A DNA stretch of 64,000 nt, taken from contig CM049406.2 in assembly GCA_026929865.2 (NCBI GenBank), positions 23,687,501 through 23,751,500 of the forward strand. The letters are read 5' to 3'. The position numbers were made by a program, and so were the translations under genes. Position 1 is the first letter of the stretch, and each line of letters begins with the position of its first letter. Below are positions 46,454 through 59,500 of this stretch, in pieces. The stretch comes from Hyperoplus lanceolatus (taxonomy: Eukaryota > Chordata > Actinopteri > Uranoscopiformes > Ammodytidae). Below the pieces are notes generated by a model. It saw nothing but the letters and a program-made list of their open reading frames with translations, had not been told where the DNA came from and did no database searches.

Positions 46454-49400
46454 TCAGCCCTGTTCATGGAGCTTACAGTCACAGAGCTCTTTGTAGATCC
46501 TCTTGCGTATCTTTGGTATGTCCTTTTGTGTGAACCTCAGAGGTTTTGCCAGGGCAAGGCATCGACAATACTGTAAATGACAACGACAAAGCATTATTAT
46601 GTTACTGAGTGAACAGTTGAAATTGCACAAAATATGCATTATTGAATTTGTGTATATTAAGCTTGAGAAGCATGTTGGTACCTCCAAGACAAAGACTCCA
46701 CAGTCATTTTCATTGGTCTGTTGTGGGATTTGCTGTGACGGACAGCAGGGGGAGACAAGGCATTGTATTAAGTTAGTATGTTAGGAAAAACTCCAGCAGG
46801 TGATGCTATGGCCTATTACGGATTAACTTTGCTCTGTTTTGTGCCACTTTCTGTTGTATTTGTATTCTATCATTGCAGGCTTTAAAACGGACATCACGTA
46901 CCTTATCAAACGACACGGCCCAACCGTTTTCAAAAGCTGTCTGCTTCTTCTCCTTTGCCTCTGCCATCAAGTATTTCACAATGTTCTATTAAGAGCAAAG
47001 CATAAAGAAAGGAAAATATAAAAACAGTTCTACAAGGTATTTCAAACAAGAACCTAGAAAAAGCTGCCGAAATGTGTATGTGTATTGTTAAGAGTGAGTG
47101 ACAAAGAAATACATGCAAAATGCTGTTACCCTTGCGAGCTTATGGAGTGGGTCGCCCTGAGAGTCATAAATGCATATCTTCTTTTTGACGATGTCAACCG
47201 TCACCAGACACCAGTGAACCTCCAGGTGGATGGGCACCAAAAGAAAAGTCTTTGAAAACAAATCCACCTGTGCAGGAGAAGACTGGGTTAGAGCCACTCA
47301 CTTTGCTCTCTTGTCATTTCTTCAAGTTGACTTAAAAAGGTTATTCTTTCACTTTTTCTGGGTGCATTATTTTATATACACTACCGTTCAAAAGTTTGGG
47401 GTCACCCAAACAATTTTGTGTTTTCCATGAAAAGTCACACTTATTCACTACCATATGTTGTGAAATGAATAGAAAATAGAGTCAAGACATTGACAAGGTT
47501 AGAAATAATGATTTGTATTTGAAATAAGATTTTTTTTACATCAAACTTTGCTTTCGTCAAAGAATCCTCCATTTGCAGCAATTACAGCATTGCAGACCTT
47601 TGGCATTCTAGCTGTTAATTTGTTGAGGTAATCTGGAGAAATTGCACCCCACGCTTCCAGAAGCAGCTCCCACAAGTTGGATTGGTTGGATGGGCACTTC
47701 TTGTGTACCATACGGTCAAGCTGCTCCCACAACAGCTCAATGGGGTTCAGATCTGGTGACTGCGCTGGCCACTCCATTACCGATAGAATACCAGCTGCCT
47801 GCTTCTGCTCTAAATAGTTCTTGCACAATTTGGAGGTGTGTTTAGGGTCATTGTCCTGTTGTAGGATGAAATTGGCTCCAATCATGCGCTGTCCACTGGG
47901 TATGGCATGGCGTTGCAAAATGGAGTGATAGCCTTCCTTATTCAGAATCCCTTTTACCCTGTACAAATCTCCCACCTTACCAGCACCAAAGCAACCCCAG
48001 ACCATCACATTACCTCCGCCATGCTTAACAGATGGCGTCAGGCATTCTTCCAGCATCTTTTCATTTGTTCTGCGTCTCACAAACGTTCTTCTTTGTGATC
48101 CAAACACCTCAAACTTGGATTCATCCGTCCACAACACTTTTTTCCAGTCTTCCTCTGTCCAATGTCTGTGTTCTTTTGCCCATCTTAATCTTTTTCTTTT
48201 ATTGGCCAGTCTCAGATATGGCTTTTTCTTTGCCACTCTGCCCTGAAGCCCAGAATCCCGCAGCCGCCTCTTCACTGTAGATGTTGACACTGGTGTTTTG
48301 CGGGTACTATTTAATGAAGATGCCAGTTGGGGACCTGTGAGGCGTCTGTTTCTCAAACTAGAGACTCTAATGTACTTATCTTCTTGTTTAGTTGTGCAAC
48401 GCGGCCTCCCACTTCTTTTTCTACTCTGGTTAGTGCCTGTTTGTGCTGTCCTCTGAAGGGAGTAGTACACACCGTTGTAGGAAATCTTCAATTTCTTAGC
48501 AATTTCTCGCATGGAATAGCCTTCATTTCTAAGAACAAGAATAGACTGTCGAGTTTCAGATGAAAGTTCTCTTTTTCTGGCCATTTTGAGCGTTTAATTG
48601 ACCCCACAAATGTGATGCTCCAGAAACTCAATCTGCTCAAAGGAAGGTCAGTTTTGTAGCTTCTGTAAGGAGCTAAACTGTTTTCAGATGTGTGAACATG
48701 ATTGCACAAGGGTTTTCTAATCATCAATTAGCCTTCTGAGCCAATGAGCAAACACATTGTACCATTAGAACACTGGAGTGATAGTTGCAGGAAATGGGCC
48801 TCTATACACCTATGTAGATATTGCACCAAAAACCAGACATTTGCAGCTAGAATAGTCATTTACCACATTAGCAATGTATAGAGTGTATTTCTTTAAAGTT
48901 AAGACTAGTTTAAAGTTATCTTCATTGAAAAGTACAGTGCTTTTCCTTAAAAAATAAGGACATTTCAATGTGACCCTAAACTTTTGAACGGTAGTGTAAC
49001 AATCCCTGATAAATTATCTGAGAGCTCACCTGCTTTGTCCATCTCTTAACACCGTCATACCCTTTGGTCATGAGCTGCCTGTGGAAGAAGCTGTTTAGGA
49101 AATGGACCTAAGAGTGGAGACATAAGGGTTCAGATTTTGGAGAGAAAAAAATGCAGTTACAAAACTAAAATCATTATGCAAATTCAATGTGTTTTTAAAT
49201 TATTTAAAAACATTGGCTAATCATTGGATTACAATAAAACAGAGGGCTGGTTTTCACATTTTCAAAATCGTTAGTCTTCAAGAAATAGGTCATAGAAGGG
49301 TTTATATTTGAAAAACTCTAGTAGGATGCAACTTAACCCATCTTATTATCCAATAATAAAAAGGAGAAAATAAAAAAAAACTTGCTCCACAATTTGAGTG

Positions 49401-50901
49401 TGCTACCTACATACATAGCATTTGAGATTACCTTTTTATGGGCAGATTCCATAATTAAGTCTCCATACATGTTAATGACCTTAAACAAAAAAACAAAATA
49501 CATACATTCAGTATAAGCATACAAAGGTTTTATTTCTATCACATAGATGTTTTAAACTGTGATTGCTGGTGTGTTGGATGGTAGCTGACCTGGTCATTGA
49601 GCCAGTTCTGGTCTGCCAGTGTAGACAAGTCATCCATGTTCAGTGTGTGTTTCCTATAGACCACCCGGAAGGGGGGAACGGCTTTCTGAACGGCAGCAGT
49701 TCTGTATTTGATGACCTCTAAGTAGATTATGTTTTTCCTGAATATGAAGGAAAATTACAATACGATGGGTCCAGCTATAAAATTATTATTACACATCATC
49801 AAAGCATTGTACCCATTTAAAAGATGACAATTTTTTTTTTAAGTTTCATTTTCAGGCCAAGAGAGCAAACAAAGAAGAATGACATGACTCAAAAGTGATT
49901 CAAGACATGTTGGATTAAGATTTTAAAAAAGGCAAAGATTTTACCTGTCACTTAAATCGCAATTAAACCTCCTCTTCACATGTGTCCACACATCTCTATT
50001 ATGTAGTGGGATGTAACTTCCATATTTCCTGTAGAATTCATCTAGGAATTCTAAAGAAGGGACGGAACATTGTCAACTCAAAACAGCTGGGGAAAAACAA
50101 ATACTGGAAAGAAAAATTATAGTGTGAGGTGAAAGAAAAGGATGTACCGTAGATGTCCTTCTTCAGCTGCTTGAGGCTGACATCAGTCTTTTTACTGGCT
50201 AGAGTATGATCATCAGCATGTCCTTTTGTAGCCTGGCCCTGACCTGGAGAGACAGAGGTGAGCTGAGTATGATCATCAGCATGTCCTTTAGTAGCCTGGC
50301 CCTGACCTGGAGAGACAGAGGTGAGCTGTCCTGATGATAGGCCGTCAGCCTCCAGCCTTCGAGCTGGTTCCCTTGGCTCTTTAGAATGTGTAGTTATCAA
50401 TCCACGCTCACCACTGTCTGGACTCAACGGGGGTTTGACAGTGTTAGGGAGTTTTAAAGGGTCGCTCGTTGCACTTGAATGTACCAAGGTATCCTTATCC
50501 TTAGACTTTTGACTGTCGTTACCCGCAGAAACATTTGTGTCCGTCGATGTGTGTTCTGACTGACTGACAGGTTCGCACAACTTCACTTGAAAATGTTCTC
50601 GGCTCGGCGTGTGGTACGTCGGAAGTTTGCGTTGATTTTTCTGCAATTGCGTCGTCAACTTCAAACCGAGGCAGGGGCTGTCGCTGATCACGCCACCACG
50701 ACCACCAGCTCGTTTCCTCGCTTTTAACATCCCAAGGCGGCATTTTTCTCTCCGCCTCCTCCACATCCACATTTGCAATCTACAATACAAGCGTCTCCTG
50801 GCTCGCAGGGGGAGACGAGACACTCCCTTGAATGAAGACATGAATCCCTTCTTTCCCTTGAGGTGTTTGGCTGTGCTCGGGTGGCTATGTGTTCGGTGCA
50901 T
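46454..50901 (-). CDS. senp5: SUMO-specific protease (SENP3/5 type)
   Basis: Nine coding exons: 50901-50148, 50050-49945, 49737-49590, 49479-49432, 49107-49030, 47267-47130, 46985-46902, 46732-46682 and 46570-46454. They give 1524 nt (507 residues), phases consistent. The frame is closed by a TGA upstream of the chosen ATG. The N-terminal half is basic and low-complexity. The Ulp1/C48 protease domain covers about 290-507 with [16 protein letters not shown], catalytic His396 (LEVHW), Asp413 (IYDSQG), Gln457 and Cys463 (NDCGVF). SENP3/5 enzymes remove SUMO2/3 in the nucleolus. The C-terminus [12 protein letters not shown] favours SENP5 over SENP3. A 21-residue unit is tandemly duplicated at 50202-50327. 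A Tc1 element sits in intron 5. The human proteins are longer, so N-terminal exons may be absent or reduced. Confidence 0.88.
47377..48998 (-). mobile_element. Intact Tc1-like transposon (DD38E spacing)
   Basis: TIRs starting CACTACCGTTCAAAAGTTT occur at 47379 and, in reverse complement, end at 48996, with TA target dinucleotides at 47377-47378 and 48997-48998. Inner TIR sequence continues through GGGGTCAC versus AGGGTCAC. The element is inserted in senp5 intron 5, in the senp5 orientation. Confidence 0.92.
47541..48584 (-). CDS. Tc1/mariner-family transposase, uninterrupted
   Basis: A single open frame of 347 codons. The N-terminus has paired helix-turn-helix domains ([20 protein letters not shown], then [13 protein letters not shown] with a GRPR-like AT-hook). 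The catalytic region has [17 protein letters not shown] and [11 protein letters not shown], the expected D, D and E. Between the second D and the E there are 38 residues, not the usual 34. Family enzymes cut and paste at TA. No stop, frameshift or missing catalytic residue is seen, so the copy could be active or recently so. Confidence 0.93.
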   Translation of the reverse strand: MARKRELSSETRQSILVLRNEGYSMREIAKKLKISYNGVYYSLQRTAQTGTNQSRKRSGRPRCTTKQEDKYIRVSSLRNRRLTGPQLASSLNSTRKTPVSTSTVKRRLRDSGLQGRVAKKKPYLRLANKRKRLRWAKEHRHWTEEDWKKVLWTDESKFEVFGSQRRTFVRRRTNEKMLEECLTPSVKHGGGNVMVWGCFGAGKVGDLYRVKGILNKEGYHSILQRHAIPSGQRMIGANFILQQDNDPKHTSKLCKNYLEQKQAAGILSVMEWPAQSPDLNPIELLWEQLDRMVHKKCPSNQSNLWELLLEAWGAISPDYLNKLTARMPKVCNAVIAANGGFFDESKV

Positions 50902-51060
50902 CTGGGTGGGACTGACTGCGATGGAGGGTCACATGGGTATTTCGTCTTCCTCTTACTGACTTTAAGTAGGAAAGGCGAGTGCAGTCGTTGGATGCCGACG
51001 TTATCTGTAGGCGAACTCACACTCCCGACAGGATCTTCATCCCCAACATCTGCTGCAAAA

Positions 51061-53110
51061 CAGAAAGGATTTGTTATCATGTGCAGGGCTCCCTAACGTT
51101 TTCATCTCAATATTGGAATAACAGCAGTTCACTATGCAGTGGTGGATACAAAGGGTTAAGTCATCTGGTCTTTAGATGAAATATTAAAATGATGTTAGAA
51201 TTATACTGGTACTACTCCTACTTTTAGATATTTACCTAAAGGTTTAAATGCGGGTCTTTGATTTTTAAGTTTTGCTACTTTTACTAAAGTCAAGGAAGGA
51301 TCTCTCTCCTCCGTCCAGTAGCTACACAAAACCCAGTCACGTGTGCACAGGTGATTAAATGACATCCGTTTTCACGAATCTTAAAGTATAATTCAAAGTA
51401 GCCTATGTGAGACCAACTAATAGGCGAACCGAATCATTTCCACCCCACGCTACATAAGAGAGCACGAGTGTCCTACGCAGGTGAAGTCAACGAACATTAG
51501 TTTTTGGTTTCATCCAGGCTCTTAAAACACACATGGCTCACTGTTTCTACTACTGACGTGTTTCCAAGCAAAGACCTTTGCTATATCAGTGACCATTGTC
51601 GGGTTTACTGACAACAACAAACAGTCAGGTGCTCGCCACAACCGCTCTGCCTTACCGTTTAACCGCCGTGTGTCCTCGTTGAAACTTCACTACCTGGATG
51701 ATGTCTGCCGGAAAATTAACGTAATTTTATTTTTATTTTATTGATTGAAGCCACGACTACTCACTGTTTTCCCCTCTCCATCCGCAGTGCATAAGGCATT
51801 CATGTGTACAAAAAACGATAAACATTTAACACCGAGAGTCGCGTGTGGAATGCGTCACTGTCGCGCCGACCAATCAGAATTCTTATTGAGGGAGGTTTTG
51901 TAGATTCGGGATAATTTAAGCTTTTCTTTCTTTGTAATTAACAGGGTTGAGATTTAGAAGGACCAACAGTGGCAGCATTTAATTTAACAAATGTGCCTTT
52001 GTTCACCCTAATGTTTGCCTTCAATCTTACACCCTGTCAGGACAGCACAATGATTGCTTACTTCAGCAAAGATCCTAACTCTAACAATGTCAAATTGATA
52101 TCCCTATTTTATTTGAACTGGGGTTTTCCTTATAGTAAGAACACATATTAGGCATCTTCTTAGGGTTAAGTCTGGCTATGCACCATTCAAAATGAAATGT
52201 GTAAGCAGAGAAACCCTTCTATCTGTTATGTAACAACTGACATCTCATGGTCTTTCCTGTTGAACTGGCAAACAAAGCCGGATTGAGTGATAAGATTAAT
52301 TCAGCTTGTGTACAGAAACATGGCACTAACAGTGGGATACTCTTATTGAAATCAGTTTTAAAGGTCCATTTTCAGGTGTCCTAATATTTACTTTGCCCTT
52401 ATGAAATGAGATGAAAATTAATATAATATAAAAAAAATCTTTTAGGGAAAGAATAACAACCATTGGAAAACATTGTCAACTCAAATAGCTAAAAAACAAA
52501 CAGAAAATGAATCATATAGATGAGGAGAAAGCGATAGAAAAAACTTATGTAATTTGTCATTAATTTATTGTTGAGGGGGTAAAAGGTATTTTTATTATTA
52601 ATAAGCTCATCGGTATCTCTGTTTTCTGCCCATTCTTAGCCTTGTGCGACAAAAGTGTATTGTGCAGATGATCTAATACAGAGCAAATATGTGGACGGCA
52701 AATGTTAGTGTCCCTAAACTGAGTGCCCCCTGTTTCCAAATATTCTCTTCGCTGAACTGTCACTGAATCCGTGCCAGCAGTGGAACCATGCTCTGTAGCT
52801 GACTGCTCCCTCTGAACTCTGTGGAGTGAGACAGCTGAGTGAGACAGCTGCTTACACAACATGGGTGTTTAAACATTAAGCTTTTTTTTAACACATTTTG
52901 TATGATATTTAATGCAAGAAAAAAATGCAGATCTCTCACCATAAAACCCAGTGCTCCCTGACTCATTTAAACTAAATTAAAACTTGGTCAATTTACATTT
53001 GCTTTGGCAGCCGTTCATTAAAAAAAAAGGTACGACCCATGTGTGACGCAGCAGTCAGGAGGGATGATCGTAGTGTTTAACTTGGCTGATTTACTATCTG
53101 AAGTACAAGA
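51061..53110. other. Intergenic between senp5 and ahsg
   Basis: A CAG acceptor on the minus strand at about 51055 suggests that the senp5 5' UTR continues to an upstream exon. 51480-51880 is somewhat CpG-richer and is the likely senp5 promoter. The rest to 53110 is AT-rich with no recognised gene or repeat. Confidence 0.4.
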
Positions 53111-53118
53111 TATATAAG
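53111..53118 (+). promoter_or_regulatory. TATA box of ahsg
   Basis: tatataag lies 97 bp before the ahsg ATG at 53208, giving an expected start near 53140 and a short 5' UTR. This is typical of a liver plasma-protein gene. Confidence 0.6.
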
Positions 53119-53207
53119 CTACACCATACGCCAGGCTGCACAAACTCTCCTTACCTTTATATGCTCGACTGCTCTTACACCTTTTGCTGTGCGCATCTCT
53201 CACAGAA

Positions 53208-55146
53208 ATGAATCTCCTGGGCATCACAGTGGTCCTGGTCCTAATTGTGGGGGTATGGGCTCAGGTCAATGTGCTAAGACCTGAGTGTGACTCCCCCGAG
53301 GCAGAGGAGGCTGCTATAGTAGCTCAGGATTACCTCAATGGCCAGCACACCCATGGCTACAAGTATGCACTGAACAGGATCGAAGACATCAAGGTCTATA
53401 CTAAGGTAAGTCAGCAGGTGTGGAGTCTGTGTGTTCAGTGTCATTTGAAACAACAAATGCATCGTAATCCAGTCAAATATGAGTCCAGAACATCTTCCTT
53501 AAGGGCTTTTGTTATTTGTTTCTTCCTCTACTTAGCCTGATGGAGACAACGTATATGTCCTGGAGGTTGAACTGCTGGAGACCGACTGTCATGTGTTGGA
53601 TCCCACGCCTCTTGCCAACTGCACTGTCAGATCCAAAGTATTGACGGTGAGACTGCATACCATTAGTACACAGAAGCTCTTATTCCAGAGCCTCAGGAAT
53701 TCAACCCAAATACTGTTGAGCAAGTTGGACTGATTCTTTGTCTCCAATCAGGCAGTGGAAGGAGACTGTGATGTGGTGCTGAAGAAGGTTGGCGGAGTAC
53801 TGACGGTCACAGCATTCAAGTGTAAAACAGAAGGTAAAACGTTCCTATTGCACCCTTAAACAGAAGGTAATACTTTCCTATTGCACCCTTAGCCATATTG
53901 CACACAGACACTCACATACAATCTTACATGCCATTCAAATGACACCTCACAAACAAAACCTCCATGTGTTCTTTGATGACACATAGAGTCAACAGAGGAC
54001 CTGTGCTTGGGCTGTCCAACCCTCCTTCCTCTCAATGATACCACAGCACTGGACTTTGTCCATGCCTCGCTGGCAACCTTCAACAACATGACAGCAAACA
54101 CGACATTCTCTCTTCTGGAGGTTGGAAGGATGTCATCACAGGTGTGCCTAAGCATAATCTGTAAAGGTTCATTTTTTTACAAGTGTTAGTGCACCTTCAC
54201 ATTTTAATGTGTTTTTCAGTACATCAATACTTCTCAATATCTTGTTTCAGGTTGTGACTGGTGGGCCAATCTATTTAGCAGAATATGTTGTTGTTGAGGC
54301 TAATTGCACTGAAGATGCTTGCGTGCCCCTGAATGACCCCATGGCTGTAAGTACAAAAGCATCAGTTTAGTTCTCAACAAGATTTTTTTTTTTTTGAGGC
54401 TGTGCTTGTAAGCTAATGGAAGAAGATAGGGAAATGCTAAACCTGGTCACAAAAGCTCCCCTTAAAAGAGAAAGGGGAAAATCTTGTTTTTCTTTTGTCT
54501 ACCAGGCACGTGGTATTTGTTCAGCCAGAGGTTCAAACATTGATCACATTGTGGACTGCACAATGTTTTCCACTATGGTAAAATACTGTATTTAACTTCT
54601 CCAAGTTATTTTTGATGGCCAAAAATAATTCAATAAAGGTTACATTTAAATGGGTGATTTTTGCCTAAGCTTATCTTGATCCATATACCTTTTCAGATGC
54701 CTGTTTTGGATGCCAACATCAATGTAACTGCCGACAGCAATGCAACTGCAGCTCCTGCCTTGCCACCGATGGTCCATGTGCATACAGGCAGCCTATCACC
54801 AAAGCATGGTCTGAAACACCACAAACTGACTACTGTCCATGACCCTCAACTAAGTGGCCTACTGTCTGCAGAATCAGCAGAGTCAGCTGAAGGTGTTCCT
54901 GTAGCCCCTGCAGTGGTCAATGCTGCAGCAGCTTCTGAACCAGCTGCTGATCCAGCTGCAGATCCTGCTCCAGCCGCCGACACTTCATCTGTGTCAGATG
55001 CCTCCGATTCCTCGTCCAGTAAAGAGGTCCCCGTTGTGGTGTTTAAGAGAGATGTTCTTGCAGTGGTGGACGGCCCGGCCCCTGTAGCTGAAACAGGGCC
55101 CATTACTCCTGTCCCAGTTTGCCCAGGACGAATCAGATTCTTTTAA
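53208..55146 (+). CDS. ahsg: Fetuin-A (alpha-2-HS-glycoprotein)
   Basis: Seven exons: 53208-53405, 53536-53646, 53752-53833, 53987-54141, 54251-54346, 54506-54577 and 54697-55146. They give 1164 nt (387 residues), phases consistent; seven exons is the usual fetuin layout. A signal peptide (MNLLGITVVLVLIVGVWAQ) precedes two cystatin-type domains: first about 20-130 (ECDSPEAEEAAIVAQDYLNG), second about 131-240. A Ser/Ala/Pro-rich tail with an acidic serine cluster follows and ends CPGRIRFF, a conserved fetuin C-terminus. Several NxT/NxS sites are present. Fetuin-A is a secreted plasma protein that binds calcium phosphate and inhibits calcification. AATAAA lies at 55382. Confidence 0.9.
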
Positions 55147-55908
55147 GTGTTCTGGTCTCACCGACTATATTTCAGCTACACTGGTGCTAGAGTGATTTAT
55201 GACTTTAATTGATCAATTAAAATGTCCTGTAATAGGTAGATGTAACACCTAAATGCTTCCTATAAACGAGGAGTTATCCATTATTTTAATTTGGCAAATC
55301 ACACCAGAGTATTATGCATTGTAAAAAAAACTCTTGAACTTTGTATAAATCTACTATAAAGATTTGTATTTGATGGTGCTGAATAAAACTCAAGTCGAAA
55401 CTTTTTTTTTCTCTCCATGCATTCATTCCATTTATAGAAACATTACATTAAGATAGCAGTCAAAGGACAAGAGTTATCCAAGGACATTTAACAGGTTTGA
55501 TGAGGACACGTCGATAACCTCCATAGAGATCCTTGAACAAACATGGTACTAAAATGTATTTACGCATTCATTCCACATCTTTCAGGGTCACTGCAAAACA
55601 AAGTTCTGTTTGCCAACTGTGTTGACTCCAATGCCAATGACATTCCTTTGAACCCATTGACATTTCCATTCAAGTTTGCCAATTAAGAGCAAAACTATTT
55701 TGCTCAAGACAAGACAGTTCAACATTTTAAACAATGCTTAGGCAATTGTTTAAACATTTTAACATTCAAAAGTACGGGCATTAACTGCCTGACCTTTTGA
55801 ATGTTATATTTAAAACAATTTACATTTTGTTTGGTATTCTGGTAGTGAATCTAAAATGCAAAATTAAAAATTAAGGATGGTAAAATGGAAAGCCTTTAAA
55901 AGTTGTAA

Positions 55909-56066
55909 ATGGGGGCGCTCGTGGCCCAGTGGTCAGAGCATAGCCCCCCGTGCCAAGGCCCCGCATTCGAATCCCGCCCAGTTCTCTGCATGTCTTCCCC
56001 TCTCTGCTCCACTTCAACTCTGTCTATCCAAAACCTACCTAAAAGCAAAAATGCTAAAATAAATAA
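55909..56066 (+). mobile_element. tRNA-derived SINE
   Basis: The head gggggcgctcgtggcccagt has an A-box-like motif, followed by a B box (gcattcgaatccc), the body gttctctgcatgtcttcccc and an ataaataaataa tail. Same family as 38237. It lies between ahsg and the minus-strand proline-rich gene. Confidence 0.8.
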
Positions 56067-56507
56067 ATAAAGTTTGTAATATTTTACTACTTTTAACATA
56101 ATTTAGATTAAAATAAATGCATAACTCTAAACTTAAACAAATTCAGGGACAACCACAACATTATTTCAGGGTTCTCCTTCTAGAGACCACCTGATGAATG
56201 GGTAAATTCGAGTAAATGTATTTACATGAAAGGGGCAATGTTCAGGAAGAACCATGTTAGGCCAAATAAGTTCAATAAGGGCAATGTACCTTTTGATCTC
56301 AATAGCGATATAAGGCCAGGAAATGCAGCGTAAACTTTGGAATGAGTCAGAAAGAAAAAAAAAGTAATCTGCCCATGCCACAAGAGATTAAGAATTAACA
56401 TTTTATCAACCACTTTCCAAGTTTTGTAAACCAGCATTTAGCCAAAAAAGCCCCAGAAAAAAAAAAACAAGTTTAGGTTTCAATTGTTTATTTACATCGA
56501 AGGCAAC

Positions 56508-59500
56508 TCATGTCAGTTTCAGATTTTCCCCTTGGGTGAATGGTTTGTTCGGTCCTGCAAAAATAAATAAATTTTAGTTCAAAAGACTGTTAAAAAAATA
56601 TATACATACACACAATATATCATACCATTTGCTTGTTCGTCAGCTGCAGAGCTCCATTGTTGAAACGCCTCCCCTGGAACCTGAGGATGAATCCTTTGTC
56701 TGGAGCCTATAGGGATCATGGGTTTCCAGAAGTCTTTTAATGACTCAAGGGCACCAAAAGAGGGTTTTTTTAGCAAATGCTCAAGATGAAGGCCATCTGA
56801 AGTATGGAAACGCAATGGAAAACCTTCCGATTTGTCGACCGGCCCTCGCCTATACTTGCCATTATCAGTTAAGGGTTTGGAGATTCCTGTCCTGAGCCTT
56901 TTGAGCAGTTGGGGATTTTCCTGTTCGGGATTCAAATTCTCAGGATGTAGGAAGTCTATATCATGAACCAGGTCTCTTAAAGGCCGTGGAGACTCATCAA
57001 AACCATGTGGCTCCCTACCAGGTGGGCCATGCTGTAGCAGCACATAATTTTTTGGTACAGAATGGGCATTCACATTCTGCTCATGTTGGGCAGATATCTT
57101 TGAACCACTCACAGATGGCTGTATGGTGTTTTGATCTGCTGACTTGTTAAAAGTTGGTGCTTGAGCATCTTGAAGCATGGAGTAAGGAACCAGAAGATCA
57201 TCCAGTTTACGTCGGACGGTGGCATGTGCTGACCCTGTATTGTCACTGAATGTTCTTAAAGATGGCAGTGGTTCATGGTCACGTTGATGCTGTTGCTGCT
57301 GCTGCTTTGCTCTATGCAGCAGATATTGGCTAAGATAAGACATAAACTTAGACCAAGATTTATTATCCATTTTTCCAACGGTCAAATTGCTGTTTTGCTG
57401 CTCTTGGAGCTTTAAATTATCTTGCTCTAATTTCACCACTGGATTTACTTGTTTATTAGCTGGATCCTGAGGTTCAGATGGAACATTGTATTGAGTTTGA
57501 AAATAACGTTCTGGTAATTTTTGCAGCTCCTCTTTTAGAGATAGATGTGGCCAATTATGATCTTTTAAATTGGGTACAGATTTACGGTAAATTGATTGTT
57601 TAGGGTTTGAATGCTCCCTGGAATGAATTTCAGATTGTGAAGCAGGGTGGCCATCTGGTGGCATGAGATATTGCTGCCTTTCATTTCCAGATGGTAAGGT
57701 CTGGGGTGAAATCGGTAAAGAAGCTTGAATTGTCACTGCCTCAGTTTGGGTTTGAGGAGCTTGAATTTTCATTGCTTCAGTTTGTGTTTGAGGAAGATTA
57801 GCAGAAGCCATGCTATTGCCAAACCCAGAATATGCCAATGATGGGATGAATGGCAGTCCTGGAGGTGTATCATTACCATCAAGTCCCATAGGTACAATAT
57901 GATGGACATGTTGATGAAAAGCAATTTGTGGACAGCAATTAGAAAATCCAGATTGGCAAAATTGAGGGCAGTGCACAGGTGGCATATTTAACAAACCTTG
58001 GCGAGGGCCTTGCTCAATCTGTTGTGGTTTCTGCATGGAGTTAATAGGGGACAATGGTAAAGGCTGATGTGGGTAGAAGTATGGGTTAAAAGGGTGAGGC
58101 ACCTGGCCCTCTGAGGGTTTGACAGATGAGGGCCTGTAAGGTTTGTGTACTTGTCCCTTAGGAGTTTCATTTGTTGGGGTATTTGGAACAGCAGTTGGCT
58201 TCTCAGCTGGTATATTGTCAGGCACTGGGTAGAGGGGGAAGGGCTTGAAAGATGGGTATACTTTGGTCTGTGATGGCTCTTTGCTCTCTGGAGCATGAGG
58301 AGGTTGCTTTACTTGGCCATTTGGAGGTAATTTAGGGGTTAGCTGTGTCGGTGGCACCGGTACCTGATAAGGACCCTCAGGCCAAAATGGGTACACTGGA
58401 CGTTGCATTTCCTCAGAAATTCCTGGCCTTGGTAACACAGGTTTTTGAGGCAATTGTTTTTCTGGATATGATGGATACACAGGTTTAACTTGGGGAACTT
58501 TAGAAGCTGTTGACTGTGGTTGCAGAGGGTAAAAAGGGACTGGATACAGTGGTTTGGGATCTTGGCCATCAGGCTTGCTTACAGGTTCTAGAGGTTTCTG
58601 TATAGGCCAATATGGGTGGTTAGAGGCATGGAAAGGATGCCGGCTTTGTTCCTTAGTAGTTCTGACAACTGAAGGATATTTAGAAGGTAATGGTTGTTTC
58701 TCTTGGCCATAAGGTACTTCGGGTTGGGCTGGCCAGGGGTGAACTGGTGAAGGGATATATTGCTGTGGCACTTCTCCCTCAGAGTTTAAGGGTGGCTTTG
58801 GGTGAGGGACCATTTGTTGGAATTGACGTTCATCAGCTGCCTTTGTTACAGGAGAGTGGGGTGGATGTACAGTAGGGGCAGGTTTAGTGTCTGGATTTGC
58901 AGGGTACGGGTTAAAGACATTGGGGTTCCAAGGGAAGTAAGGTAACTGAGGTTCATCAATATCCTTGGGTCCCTGATTTGCTTTCTTGTTGGGAATGAAT
59001 GGCTGCGGCACTTGTCCATCAGGGTTCAAGGGTAGTTTTGGATTAGGGACCGTTTGTTGGAATTGACGTTCATCAGCTGCCTTTGTTACAGGAGAGTGGG
59101 GTGGATGTACATTAGGGGCAGGTTTAGTGTCTGGATTTGCAGGGTACGGGTTAAAGAAATTGGGGTTCCAAGGGAAGTAAGGTAACTGAGGTTCATCAAT
59201 ATCCTTGGGTCCCCGATTTGGTTTCTTGTTGGGAATGAATGGCTGCGGCACTTGTCCATCAGGGTTCAAGGGTAGTTTTGGATTAGGGACCGTTTGTTGG
59301 AATTGACGTTCATCAGCTGCCTTTGTTACAGGAGAGTGGGGTGGATGTACAGTAGGGGCAGGTTTAGTGTCTGGATTTGCAGGGTACGGGTTAAAGAAAT
59401 TGGGGTTCCAAGGGAAGTAAGGTAACTGAGGTTCATCAATATCCTTGGGTCCCTGATTTGGTTTCTTGTTGGGAATGAATGGCTGCAGCACTTGTCCATC

